Positions 7,653 to 15,632 of a DNA stretch of 64,000 bases are shown one piece after another; within the stretch, counting starts at the first letter, position 1, and each line of letters begins with the position of its first letter. The DNA is taken from assembly GCA_934254585.1 (NCBI GenBank), contig CAKQLF010000001.1:318564-382563 (forward strand), read 5' to 3'. Under the pieces are notes generated by a model that saw only the letters and a list, made by a program, of their open reading frames with translations, had not been told where the DNA came from and did not search any database. The translations under genes were made by a program, and so were the position numbers. This DNA comes from an uncultured Alphaproteobacteria bacterium (GTDB lineage Bacteria > Pseudomonadota > Alphaproteobacteria > RF32 > CAG-239).

Positions 7653-8487
7653 TTTTTAATTCCAAGGCTAAAGCGTATACCTCATTTTTATTGAGAGAAT
7701 ATTGCTCCGAAAATTCTTTTACCGCAGATTTGAGAGAAGTTTCCTGCAGCCTTTCAGCTAAAGCCTCGCGAATATCCTCAATGGTGTGTTGAGGTTCTTC
7801 CGGCGGCGCGACCACCAGGACAAATTCTCCCTTGGGAGCGTTTTCGCCGAAATGGGTGATGATTTCGGCAAAACTTCCGGTTTTAACCTCTTCATACATT
7901 TTGGTAAGTTCGCGAATTACCGATATTTTGCGGCCACCGAAAACAGAGGAGGCTTGTTCCAGAGTTTTTAGCAGACGGGGCGCGGTTTCATAAAAAATAA
8001 GGGTGCTGTTTATGGCTTTCAGCTCCGTGAATAAGTCAATGCGGGCTTTGTCTTTGTTGGGAATAAAACCGGCAAACAAAAAACGATTGGTCGGCAGTCC
8101 GGAAAGCTGCAAGGCTGTTATTACGGCGCAAGCCCCCGGAATGGCTGTGACATAAACATTTTGCTCGCGGCATTTACTTACCAGTTTATACCCGGGGTCA
8201 GAGATAAGCGGCGCACCGGCATCACTGACCAAAGCTATAGCCTCTCCGCCGTTGATAAGGTCTATCAATTGTTGCGCCTGCTCTTCTTCATTGTGGTCTT
8301 GATAGGTGATGAACCTTTTGTGCAAAGACAGTCCGAGAAGTGAAAACAATTTTTTGGTTACGCGTGTGTCTTCGCAGGCAATTATCGGGGCTTGCGACAA
8401 AATATCCAAGGCACGGGGAGAAATGTCCTGCAGATTGCCGATGGGAGTTGAAATTAAATAAAGTCCGTTTTTTAACATCAAATTCAC
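7645..8487 (-). CDS. rsmI: 16S rRNA (cytidine1402-2'-O)-methyltransferase RsmI
   Basis: RsmI methylates the ribose of C1402 in the decoding centre of 16S rRNA, using SAM. The 280-residue product starts Gly-Leu-Tyr-Leu-Ile-Ser-Thr-Pro-Ile-Gly-Asn-Leu. It then shows Ile-Ala-Cys-Glu-Asp-Thr-Arg-Val-Thr, Ser-Asp-Ala-Gly-Ala-Pro-Leu-Ile-Ser-Asp-Pro-Gly and Ile-Pro-Gly-Ala-Cys-Ala, all signatures of this tetrapyrrole-methylase-fold family. An alternative ATG lies nine bases inside at 8478. It is divergent from the LpoA-like gene and overlaps yraN downstream. Confidence 0.96.
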   Translation of the reverse strand: MNLMLKNGLYLISTPIGNLQDISPRALDILSQAPIIACEDTRVTKKLFSLLGLSLHKRFITYQDHNEEEQAQQLIDLINGGEAIALVSDAGAPLISDPGYKLVSKCREQNVYVTAIPGACAVITALQLSGLPTNRFLFAGFIPNKDKARIDLFTELKAINSTLIFYETAPRLLKTLEQASSVFGGRKISVIRELTKMYEEVKTGSFAEIITHFGENAPKGEFVLVVAPPEEPQHTIEDIREALAERLQETSLKSAVKEFSEQYSLNKNEVYALALELKNE

Positions 8488-8546
8488 TTTACAAAAATCA
8501 GTTTAAGCATTATTACTTTAGATATTGTTTTATATTTTGGGGAAAA

Positions 8547-9917
8547 ATGCAAGTGTTAAAAAAAATCAGCACAGTTTTATTGGCTTTATGGGTAGGCGGC
8601 TGCGGACTTATTGAAAAAAATGAGCAGATGCCGCAGCAAACGTTTAATTATCAGAACAGTATGCCGCAAAATATGGTGGAAACAACCGATTATTCGCATA
8701 TTGATTTGGGCAATTCCGAAAGTTTCAGAGTCGCTATGCTGCTGCCGTTGAGCGGTAAGGTCAGCGATATGGGACAAAATATGAAAAATGCCGCAATGAT
8801 GGCCGTGGGTGATTTGAACAATAACAATTTAGTTGTGCAGTTTTATGATACGAAAAGTACGACCAGCGGCGCGCGAATCGCTGTTGAAAATGCTATAAAT
8901 GCCAAAAGTAACTTAATTGTGGGGCCGCTTTTGGGTGAAGAAGTGGCGGCTATTGCCGAACCGGCAAAAAATGCCGATATTCCGGTTATTTCTTTTTCGA
9001 CGGCTCCAAATGTGCTGCAAAACGGCGTTTATACAATGGGACTCTTGAATGAAGAGCAAATTGAAAGAATTATCCGCTATGCCGTGGCGCAAGGCCGTTT
9101 GAAACTGGCCGTGGTGTTGCCGGATAATCAAAGCGGAATCACAATGTTTAAGGCGGCAATGAATGCGGCGCAGTTGCACGGGGCAACAATTGTAAAAGCC
9201 GGATTTTATTCGCCGAACACAATGGATTTTACTAAGTTGGTTACGCAAATGGCCGGCGCGGAAAGAGTGAAAACTTCACAAATCAAAGGTAAGCCGGCTG
9301 ACAAAAAAAATAATCTGCCGGAAAGCGAAACGGCTCCTCTGGATTTTGACGCTTTGTTGGTGCCGGAATTTGGTAATCGTCTGAAATCAATAACTTCAAT
9401 GTTCAGTTATTATGATGTGGCGGCTCCGGAAGTTATGTTTTTGGGAACGTCGGTGTGGGGAAATACTAATTTAAGTAAGGAAACCGAACTTTACGGCGCG
9501 GTGTATCCGGTTATGTCAATGGTTAAGTTGGCGCATTTTAAGCAAAAATATGAAGAGATGTTTGGACAACGTTCTAACGATTTGAGTATTTTCGCCTATG
9601 ACGCAGTGGCTTTGTCTTCGGCTTTGTCATATAAAAACAGAGATGAGCTGAGCGAAGCCATAACTTCAATTGACGGATTTTATGGCTTGAGCGGAGCTTT
9701 CAGAATTTTTCCTAATGGTAAAAATGAGCACGGTTTGGATATTGTAAAAGTTTCGGCGGGCGGTCCGCAATTGTTGGAAAATGCTCCGAATAAGTTTTAT
9801 TCAGCGAATCCGGCGTATGCACAAAATGCCGTGTTTGGTGATTATACGATGGAAATGCCGCAGATTTATGGTAAAAATGTTGATGAACTTCGGCAAATTT
9901 TGCTAAATGTGAGATAA
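8547..9917 (+). CDS. LpoA/YraM-like periplasmic-binding-fold lipoprotein (penicillin-binding-protein activator family)
   Basis: The 456-residue product begins with a lipoprotein signal whose lipobox Gly-Gly-Cys places the lipidated Cys at residue 19. After a Gln/Asn-rich linker, a type I periplasmic-binding fold starts near residue 58 with Arg-Val-Ala-Met-Leu-Leu-Pro-Leu-Ser-Gly and continues through Gly-Pro-Leu-Leu-Gly-Glu-Glu-Val and a Leu-Val-Pro-Glu-Phe-Gly segment. This matches the C-terminal domain of LpoA, which activates PBP1A in gammaproteobacteria, and the gene sits beside rsmI and yraN as lpoA does. The N-terminal TPR domain of E. coli LpoA is absent, which is usual for alphaproteobacterial relatives. 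The role in peptidoglycan synthesis is by family. GGGG lies five bases before the chosen ATG. Confidence 0.78.
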   Translation: MQVLKKISTVLLALWVGGCGLIEKNEQMPQQTFNYQNSMPQNMVETTDYSHIDLGNSESFRVAMLLPLSGKVSDMGQNMKNAAMMAVGDLNNNNLVVQFYDTKSTTSGARIAVENAINAKSNLIVGPLLGEEVAAIAEPAKNADIPVISFSTAPNVLQNGVYTMGLLNEEQIERIIRYAVAQGRLKLAVVLPDNQSGITMFKAAMNAAQLHGATIVKAGFYSPNTMDFTKLVTQMAGAERVKTSQIKGKPADKKNNLPESETAPLDFDALLVPEFGNRLKSITSMFSYYDVAAPEVMFLGTSVWGNTNLSKETELYGAVYPVMSMVKLAHFKQKYEEMFGQRSNDLSIFAYDAVALSSALSYKNRDELSEAITSIDGFYGLSGAFRIFPNGKNEHGLDIVKVSAGGPQLLENAPNKFYSANPAYAQNAVFGDYTMEMPQIYGKNVDELRQILLNVR

Positions 9918-9931
9918 GTTTGTTTTTTTGC

Positions 9932-9962
9932 TTGCAATATCGTAAAATATCCTCATTATAAA
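9932..9962 (+). promoter_or_regulatory. Putative promoter of the SRP RNA
   Basis: TTGCAA at 9932-9937 and TATAAA at 9957-9962 are 19 bases apart, a slightly long spacer. Initiation around 9970 fits the expected 5' end of the SRP RNA. Confidence 0.35.
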
Positions 9963-9974
9963 GAGGTATTTTGA

Positions 9975-10062
9975 TGAAGGGCTCAGGGTTGAAATGCCGC
10001 CAACTCGGTCAGGTTCGGAAGAAAGCAGCCGTAACGGATATTTTGGGGTCTGAGTTCCTTCT
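9975..10062 (+). ncRNA. ffs: Small bacterial signal recognition particle RNA (4.5S-type)
   Basis: The conserved apical domain is plain at about 10005-10037: GGTCAGGTTCGGAAGAAAGC followed by AGCC, containing the GGAA tetraloop and the internal loop that binds Ffh. The ends GAAGGGCTCAG and CTGAGTTCCTTC pair to close a long hairpin, giving an RNA of about 88 bases. It works with Ffh to target nascent membrane proteins. dnaX follows directly. The end positions are estimates from the pairing. Confidence 0.93.
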
Positions 10063-10085
10063 CCTTGTTTTTGAGTTTTTTGAGA

Positions 10086-11795
10086 ATGGCTGATAATAAT
10101 TCGCAATATGTCGCTTTGGCGCGTAAATATCGTCCGCAAACCTTTGAGGATTTGTTGGGGCAAGACGCTTTGGTGCAGACTTTGACTAACGCCATTCAAA
10201 ACAATCGCTTGCACCACGCCTATATTTTAACCGGAATCCGCGGTGTCGGAAAAACCACAACCGCACGTTTGATTGCCCGCGCTATTAATTGTACAGGAAC
10301 AGACGGCAAAGGCGGACCGACAATTCATCCTTGCGGAGAATGTGAAAATTGTAAAGCTATTGCCGCTGACCGACATATTGATGTGATTGAACTTGATGCG
10401 GCTTCAAAAACCGGTGTTGATGATATGCGCGAGATTTTGGACGGCGTTCGTTATAAGCCGACATTGGCGCGCTATAAAGTTTATATTATCGATGAAGTTC
10501 ATATGCTTTCTAAAAGCGCGTTTAACGCTTTGTTGAAAACTCTTGAAGAGCCGCCGGCTCACGTTATGTTTATTTTCGCAACTACGGAAATTCGCAAAGT
10601 GCCGGTGACAATTTTGTCACGTTGTCAGCGTTTTGATTTGCAGCGAATCAATATCGAAACTTTGGTTAAGCTTTTTCATAAAGTTTTGACGGCAGAAAAA
10701 ATTGAAGCTGATGACGAGGCGTTGAATATGGTGGCTCGGGCGGCCGATGGATCGGCGCGTGACGGGCTATCTATGTTGGATCAGGCCATTGTTTTGGGAA
10801 ATGGCAAAATTACAGCTGCTACGGTGAAAAATATGTTGGGTTTGGCCGACAGACAGCAAACATTTGCACTGTATGAAAAACTATTGGAAGGTAATGTCGC
10901 CGGAGTTTTGCAAATTTTGCAGCAACTATATACTGATGGGGCAACGCCGATGTTGATTATTCAAGATTTGGTGGATATTACTCATTTGTTGGCTAAAGTG
11001 AAAATTGTTCCGGATTTTATAAATGACGCGTCGTTGGGCGAAACCGATAGGGAAATGTGCAAAAAATTAAATTCTTCGCCGATAGCCATTCTTTCTAAAG
11101 TTTGGCAGATGCTGATAAAAGGAATAAGCGAACTGCAATATGCAAACGTGCAAATAGATGCGTTGGAAATGATACTTATCCGGATTGCCTATTCAGCAAA
11201 TATGCCGACTCCTGCAGAACTTCTGAAGGAATTAAAAAAAAAATCAAGACTGACTAATAATACGGCCGAAAGAAAAGTTAATCTTACAAACTCAACCACG
11301 TTAGCCGCCGATGATGCGCACATTACTTCTGATTTGACGGAGCACGAGGGGTTTGAACTGGCTTCAACCGATGATTTAGTAAAACTGCTTAATGCCAAGC
11401 GGCAAATGCTTTTGCTTTATGCGGTTAAAAATGATATGTCTTTCAAAGAATTTACCGAAGGTCGTATGCGTATTGCCCTTTCGGAAAAAGCCGATAAAGA
11501 TTTGATAGCAAATTTGCGAAAGTTCTTGGCGAAAGAAACCGGTGTTTCGTGGGTGATTGATATTGATTATGAGCCTTTAGGTGAAACTCTGGCGTTTAAA
11601 GAAACAAAAGAGTTGGAGCGGGACAAGAAAAATATCTCTGAATATCCGTTAGTAAAAGCTATACTTAGCGAATTTAATGGTGCTAAAATAGAAACCGTTA
11701 TCCGGAAGGCGGTGGAAGAGGCCGAAGACGATGAGGCTGCTGAATTTAATGTTCCGGAAGAAAATTCTGAAACTTATGATGATGAGGAAAATTAA
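10086..11795 (+). CDS. dnaX: DNA polymerase III subunits gamma and tau
   Basis: DnaX is the clamp-loader ATPase of the replisome. The 569-residue product starts near Tyr-Val-Ala-Leu-Ala-Arg-Lys-Tyr-Arg-Pro. Its Walker A is Gly-Val-Gly-Lys-Thr-Thr near residue 50. Four Cys between about residues 69 and 84 form the zinc module, Walker B is Asp-Glu-Val-His-Met-Leu, and a Ser-Arg-Cys sensor follows. The C-terminal third is the variable tau region with an acidic tail. The ATG at 10086 is the family start. dnaX, ybaB and recR follow in that order, a widely conserved replication-repair operon, with ybaB beginning at the next base after the stop. Confidence 0.96.
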   Translation: MADNNSQYVALARKYRPQTFEDLLGQDALVQTLTNAIQNNRLHHAYILTGIRGVGKTTTARLIARAINCTGTDGKGGPTIHPCGECENCKAIAADRHIDVIELDAASKTGVDDMREILDGVRYKPTLARYKVYIIDEVHMLSKSAFNALLKTLEEPPAHVMFIFATTEIRKVPVTILSRCQRFDLQRINIETLVKLFHKVLTAEKIEADDEALNMVARAADGSARDGLSMLDQAIVLGNGKITAATVKNMLGLADRQQTFALYEKLLEGNVAGVLQILQQLYTDGATPMLIIQDLVDITHLLAKVKIVPDFINDASLGETDREMCKKLNSSPIAILSKVWQMLIKGISELQYANVQIDALEMILIRIAYSANMPTPAELLKELKKKSRLTNNTAERKVNLTNSTTLAADDAHITSDLTEHEGFELASTDDLVKLLNAKRQMLLLYAVKNDMSFKEFTEGRMRIALSEKADKDLIANLRKFLAKETGVSWVIDIDYEPLGETLAFKETKELERDKKNISEYPLVKAILSEFNGAKIETVIRKAVEEAEDDEAAEFNVPEENSETYDDEEN

Positions 11796-12116
11796 ATGTT
11801 AAATATTCAAGGAATTATGAAACAAGCTCAACAAATGCAACGTAAAATGCAAGAAACTCAGGCTAAATTGGCGCAAGAAGAAAAAGAGGGCGTTAGCGGC
11901 GGTAATTTAGTGAAAGTTGTGCTTAACGGTAAGTCGGAAATGAAAAAAATCAGCATAGACAAGTCGTTGATGAACGCTGAAGAAGTTGATGTTTTAGAAG
12001 ATTTAATTTTGGCCGCTTACAACGACGCTCATCAAAAAGTTGACGCGATGATGGAAGAGGGTATGAAAGAAGCGACAAACGGTATCGGCTTGGGTGGTTT
12101 GAAACTTCCTTTCTAA
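11796..12116 (+). CDS. ybaB: YbaB/EbfC nucleoid-associated protein
   Basis: The 106-residue product is a standard YbaB/EbfC protein. A Gln/Met/Lys-rich N-terminal helix (Met-Lys-Gln-Ala-Gln-Gln-Met-Gln) is followed by a small beta sheet with Gly-Lys-Ser-Glu-Met-Lys-Lys and a Glu-Asp-Leu-Ile-Leu-Ala-Ala-Tyr-Asn-Asp-Ala helix. Family members are dimers that bind DNA without strict sequence preference. It lies between dnaX and recR with no gap on its 5' side. Confidence 0.94.
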   Translation: MLNIQGIMKQAQQMQRKMQETQAKLAQEEKEGVSGGNLVKVVLNGKSEMKKISIDKSLMNAEEVDVLEDLILAAYNDAHQKVDAMMEEGMKEATNGIGLGGLKLPF

Positions 12117-12128
12117 AGAAGTTGAGGC

Positions 12129-12728
12129 GTGGCTGTGCAAGGTAAGGAAATTGAAAAACTGACTAAAATTATTGCCAAACTTCCGGCGTTGGGTACACGT
12201 TCGGCGCGACGCATTGTTTTGCAACTGTTAAAGAAAAAAGAAAGCACTTTATTGCCGCTGATAGAGGCTCTGCAAGAGGTGTCGGACAAGGTTAAAAAGT
12301 GTCCGATTTGCGGAAATTTTGACACGGCCGAACCTTGTTCTGTTTGTCAAGATACGGCGCGGGACAGAGAAACTATTTGTGTTGTGCAAGATGTGGCCGA
12401 TTTGTGGGCAATGGAACGTGTCGGACTTTATCGGGGGCAATATCACGTTTTAGGGGGAATCCTTTCGGCATTGGACGGGGTTGTTCCCGAAGATTTAAAT
12501 ATGGATAGTCTGTTTGCTCGTTTGCAAAATGGGGTGGTTAAAGAGGTTATTCTCGCTTTGCCGGCAACAATTGACGGACAGATTACCGCTCATTATATGT
12601 TGTCGCGTTTGAAGGAATTTCCGGTTAAGGTTACCACCTTGGCGCAGGGAATTCCGGTTGGCGCGGAACTTGACTATATGGACGATGGCACTATACAATT
12701 GGCACTGTCTGCCCGCAAGGAATTATAA
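12129..12728 (+). CDS. recR: Recombination mediator RecR
   Basis: RecR acts with RecO (and RecF) to load RecA on SSB-coated single-stranded DNA. The 199-residue product has the N-terminal helix-hairpin-helix (Leu-Pro-Ala-Leu-Gly-Thr-Arg-Ser-Ala-Arg-Arg), a four-Cys zinc finger (Cys-Pro-Ile-Cys ... Cys-Ser-Val-Cys) and a Toprim domain with Val-Val-Gln-Asp-Val-Ala-Asp and a Gly-Gly-Ile-Leu-Ser-Ala-Leu-Asp-Gly tract. The start is a GTG at 12129, 12 bases after the ybaB stop. No ATG fits the family N-terminus. Confidence 0.96.
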   Translation: MAVQGKEIEKLTKIIAKLPALGTRSARRIVLQLLKKKESTLLPLIEALQEVSDKVKKCPICGNFDTAEPCSVCQDTARDRETICVVQDVADLWAMERVGLYRGQYHVLGGILSALDGVVPEDLNMDSLFARLQNGVVKEVILALPATIDGQITAHYMLSRLKEFPVKVTTLAQGIPVGAELDYMDDGTIQLALSARKEL

Positions 12729-12730
12729 AA

Positions 12731-12765
12731 ATAAGCTCGCAAGGCTGGCTGCCAAGCGAGCTTAT
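12731..12765. terminator. Bidirectional-type terminator between recR and the prepilin-like gene
   Basis: The stem ATAAGCTCGC/GCGAGCTTAT is followed by a T-rich run only on the minus strand, so it is stronger for the converging prepilin-like gene. It could also end the dnaX operon. Confidence 0.7.
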
Positions 12766-12771
12766 CAGTAA

Positions 12772-13452
12772 TTATAAATCTGTGAAAGCAATGCCAAAAT
12801 AACAATCGTTATCTTTGCAATTACAATGTTCGGCCACAATATCAGGCGGAATTGGTAGAGGTGTTATATCATCTTCCGTTTCCCCATACTCTTCATCTAT
12901 AATACGGTTATTGCAAACGATTAGCCATTTGTGATCATAATCGGGGAAAGGGGCATTAAACCAACAGTCAGAAGGGTATAAGTTTATATCTCCGTCAGGT
13001 GAGATTTGTATACCTATTACAGTATCAGAACCTTTAGCCCAATCTAGGGAACCCAAAGCCATACAGGCTTCGCGTGGTATGTTATAATATTCAATATTAA
13101 TGGATTTTTCATTTATATGATGTTCATACCATGTATTTAATGGAATACCTATATGTAATTCCCCGCCAAACGGATTTTTTAGGAATATATCACCAATCAT
13201 ATCCTCGGAAATTATGCCTAAAGATTTCAAAAGGTTCATATCATCTTCGTCAGAAGAATTCATATAATCTAATCCCTTTTGGTTAGCGAAAGCTGTGAAT
13301 GCGTTGTGGGTAATTTGCTCTATTTGTTCAATGGTTTTGTTGATTTTCCATTTGGTCATTGCCTTGGAATAACCGGCGATTCCGGCAACGCTCAAAACAC
13401 CGATGATGGCCAGAACTCCCAGCATTTCAATCATACTTCGTCCGCACTGCAC
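12772..13452 (-). CDS. Type IV prepilin-like protein with GRSMIE N-terminus (paralogue A)
   Basis: The product has a prepilin N-terminus reading Cys-Gly-Arg-Ser-Met-Ile-Glu-Met-Leu-Gly. The Gly would be position -1 of a prepilin-peptidase site and Glu would be +5, as in Phe-Thr-Leu-Ile-Glu pilins, followed by about 20 hydrophobic residues. The globular part of about 190 residues has several Cys and an acidic stretch near the C-terminus. The start is uncertain. A GTG at 13452 gives a short leader peptide and 226 residues, but it has no good Shine-Dalgarno and the frame stays open for about 700 bases further upstream. No pilus assembly genes are nearby. The same N-terminus recurs at 49562-50185. 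Function is unknown beyond the pilin/pseudopilin class. Confidence 0.68.
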   Translation of the reverse strand: MQCGRSMIEMLGVLAIIGVLSVAGIAGYSKAMTKWKINKTIEQIEQITHNAFTAFANQKGLDYMNSSDEDDMNLLKSLGIISEDMIGDIFLKNPFGGELHIGIPLNTWYEHHINEKSINIEYYNIPREACMALGSLDWAKGSDTVIGIQISPDGDINLYPSDCWFNAPFPDYDHKWLIVCNNRIIDEEYGETEDDITPLPIPPDIVAEHCNCKDNDCYFGIAFTDL

Positions 13453-14148
13453 GCCATCTGCTAGGAATTTTTGCGCTCGTGTACTTCTTTTGTACACGTC
13501 GCTTAAAAATACCGTCGTATCTGGTGCACATTGTGGACGAAGACTTATAATATGGTTTGTCTGTTTGGTCACTACTTGCGCTTTTCTCACTCGTGTACTA
13601 CTCTGTACACGTCGTTCGAAAAGCACGGCGTATTGACGCAGCACGGCATCCAAACCCTTGAATGTGATGTTGTTTAAAACCTCGCCCTCAGTAGCCACCA
13701 AAGGAAGGACTTTTATACCTCTCAACAAATAATAAAAGCAGTAATGCGCCGTTCGTTTTGCGCCGGCGTAGAGAGTGCTACACCAAGCAAAAAGAGCAAG
13801 CAGGACAAATTTTATTGTTTGCCCCAAGGGTCTGCCGACACATCGGCATTTAATACACGCGTTCGGCTTGCCAATACTGGTGGTATTGTCTGCGCCTCTC
13901 TTGTTATATCTGCCGCGTGTCAGGCAGATTGAGAAATATAAAAGTCCTTCCTTTGATGGCTTATTGGTTGCAGACTTGTCTGCAGGTGAGTGGTAATTAA
14001 ACAACTTGTAACAAATACTAAGCCAACACCTCCAGCTACCGTCATTCTCGGGCTTGTCCCGAGAATCTTGTGCGAACCGACACTTATGTAATAATAAGGC
14101 AAATTTATTGACTAGGTTAGTACCTTGTTGCAACAAGATTCTAGGCAC
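13453..14148 (-). other. Open but atypical region upstream of prepilin A, with structured repeats
   Basis: The prepilin reading frame continues without a stop to 14148, but the translation looks unlike a real domain. Several plus-strand frames are also open and the DNA seems more GC-rich than its surroundings. Two copies of a hairpin, CGTGTAC/GTACACG at 13478-13498 and 13592-13611, lie in similar flanks (CTCGTGTACT...GTACACGTCG). Further hairpins are TGCCGA/TCGGCA near 13831-13846 and TCTGCC/GGCAGA near 13910-13930. This may be a structured leader, a non-coding cassette or a long N-terminal extension. I cannot decide which. Confidence 0.4.
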
Positions 14149-14163
14149 AGGGCCTATAATGAC
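14041..14163. repeat. Large REP-like palindrome
   Basis: The block begins GTCATTCTCGGGCTTGTCCC then GAGAATCTTG, and ends CAAGATTCTAGG...ATAATGAC, so the outer arms are inverted copies of each other. The left arm contains its own hairpin (TCTCGGG/CCCGAGA). The GTCAT...ATGAC ends and arm design match the element at 2468-2524. Confidence 0.55.
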
Positions 14164-14652
14164 TGGTGCTAGAATTGCTTGCTTTGTGCCGCCTGCCAGT
14201 TTCGTGCTGTGCTTGTTATTTTTTAATATGTCATTTTTTCTGAAAAAACTTGCAAAAACGTCTGTAGCGGCAGAAAATATGCCTTTAATCAGACATTTAG
14301 GATTTGCAGAGAGAGAGAGAGACCTTTTGATTGCTTATTTTTCATCTTTCTTTCCTCATAAAATTAGGTTGTTACATTTATATGCTAGTCATTAAAAATA
14401 TAAATGTAAAGTAAAAATTGGATAAAGCCGGTTTTTCTTATGTACTAGTTTGTATACTGCGAAAAAATCTTACTTCACATTAAGCGCATTATTCGCATTG
14501 CTTTATATGATTGCCACTGTTTTGTTTTTAGTTTGTGCCGGTTGCAATAAAAATCTTAAAGAATGTTTTTTGTACAAAATTCTTGCTATTTGGCAAAAAC
14601 GTTATATAATCACTACATCATTTATATTATTCATTTTTTAAATTATTATTTT
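14164..14652. other. Intergenic stretch with no recognised gene
   Basis: This interval of nearly 500 bases holds a short GA microsatellite near 14306-14322 and AT-rich DNA. A hydrophobic reading from a TTG at 14450 to 14641 is possible, but it has no ribosome site or family match that I can see, so I do not call it a gene. Confidence 0.35.
14583..14610 (+). promoter_or_regulatory. Putative promoter of the orphan gene at 14653
   Basis: TTGCTA at 14583-14588 and a perfect TATAAT at 14605-14610 are 16 bases apart. Initiation near 14617 gives a leader of about 36 bases. Confidence 0.42.
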
Positions 14653-15369
14653 ATGGAACATGTTAATCATTTTGCCGAGACTAATGCCGATGACAAATTG
14701 AAATCTATGATTTTGGATTGTATGTCTGCTACATCGCTTGGAGTTTATGATGCCGAAAAGGTTATTTTACAGCTGCCGATTTGTGCCAGAGCTCCGCTTT
14801 TGGCCTTGTATTTTATGAGAATACGAGGAATTGTGAAGGATCGTACAGATAAACATCTTCGTTTTGTGCTGCTGTTGTCTTTGTTTCAGGTCGCCGTGCG
14901 GATTTTTGAACGCCATGTGCTTTACGGTATTTCAAATCGCTTTATTGGAATTGACCGTTTTGATAACAAGAATGTGAAACAGCTTATTACAAATTTGGAA
15001 ATAAGACAGCAAACCAACACTTTTGAGCTGGATTCGGTTATTGACAACAATCCTTATTACAAAGAGGTTTTGTATGATGTGAAGTATAATAATGCTCTCA
15101 TCAGCTACATGGTAAAAGCGACAGTATCTGATTATTTTGTAAAGAAAGTTATGCAATTTGTTGCTTTGTATGCTCAGGATGTGCAAACTTTTTATTCTAT
15201 GGATGTGCAAACTTTTTATGTGCGTACTAATCCATCGATTTGCGATGAACAATTGTATAAACAATCTTGGATAAAATTCAAGCTACTGACTGTTAAAAGT
15301 TTGTTTTTCTTGAATGATTTGAGTGAAAAAGAGTTTGCTGAATTTTTTGAAAATTACAGCTTGCGTTAA
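14653..15369 (+). CDS. Hypothetical cytoplasmic protein
   Basis: I do not recognise this 238-residue protein. It has no signal peptide and no clear membrane span. The composition is mixed helical with several Cys in the first third. An eight-residue duplication around residues 176-191 repeats Asp-Val-Gln-Thr-Phe-Tyr, and the underlying 18-base sequence at 15178 recurs exactly 24 bases later, a recent-looking duplication. The ATG at 14653 is chosen because a good promoter lies just upstream, although the Shine-Dalgarno is poor. A strong terminator follows, so it is probably transcribed alone. Confidence 0.6.
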   Translation: MEHVNHFAETNADDKLKSMILDCMSATSLGVYDAEKVILQLPICARAPLLALYFMRIRGIVKDRTDKHLRFVLLLSLFQVAVRIFERHVLYGISNRFIGIDRFDNKNVKQLITNLEIRQQTNTFELDSVIDNNPYYKEVLYDVKYNNALISYMVKATVSDYFVKKVMQFVALYAQDVQTFYSMDVQTFYVRTNPSICDEQLYKQSWIKFKLLTVKSLFFLNDLSEKEFAEFFENYSLR

Positions 15370-15373
15370 AAAT

Positions 15374-15420
15374 AAATCCCTTGTTTCTAAAATATGGAAA
15401 CTGGGGATTTAATTTTTTTA
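15374..15420 (+). terminator. Intrinsic terminator
   Basis: The stem AAATCCC..GTTTC/GAAAC..GGGGATTT is followed by TTAATTTTTTT. It ends the transcript of the orphan gene at 14653. Confidence 0.78.
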
Positions 15421-15566
15421 GAATCCGAAAAATTAATAAAACTTTACATTGTGAATTATTTGAAAAAAATTTTATAAGGCTATCTGATTGTTTTTTCAGA
15501 GGCTTTTATTTTTATCTTTATATTTTTTTAGAACAAATTTGGAACAGTTAATAAAATACTAAAAAA

Positions 15567-15600
15567 TCCCATTGAATCCCATAAATTACCGTGTTATACC
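15567..15600 (+). promoter_or_regulatory. mraZ promoter overlapped by a putative MraZ box
   Basis: TTGAAT at 15572-15577 and TATACC at 15595-15600 are 17 bases apart and would start transcription about 26 bases before mraZ. TCCCA occurs at 15567-15571 and again at 15577-15581, so the opposite strand reads TGGGA-N5-TGGGA. That is the direct-repeat spacing described for MraZ binding. Overlap with the -35 box would allow autorepression. Confidence 0.5.
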
Positions 15601-15632
15601 ATAGGTAGTGATTAACCCGAAAGGAATCTGAG

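Noticed and set aside
12772..14148. A single 458-residue protein spanning prepilin A and its upstream region
   Set aside because: The first ~230 residues look like translated structured non-coding DNA. Prepilins need a short leader before the Gly-Arg-Ser-Met-Ile-Glu motif. I kept the upstream part as a separate uncertain region.
14054..14395. Plus-strand open frame of 113 residues
   Set aside because: It begins inside the REP-like palindrome, lacks a ribosome site and has no protein-like features.
14450..14641. Hydrophobic 63-residue frame with TTG start
   Set aside because: AT-rich DNA often gives hydrophobic frames; no ribosome site and it overlaps the promoter of the next gene.
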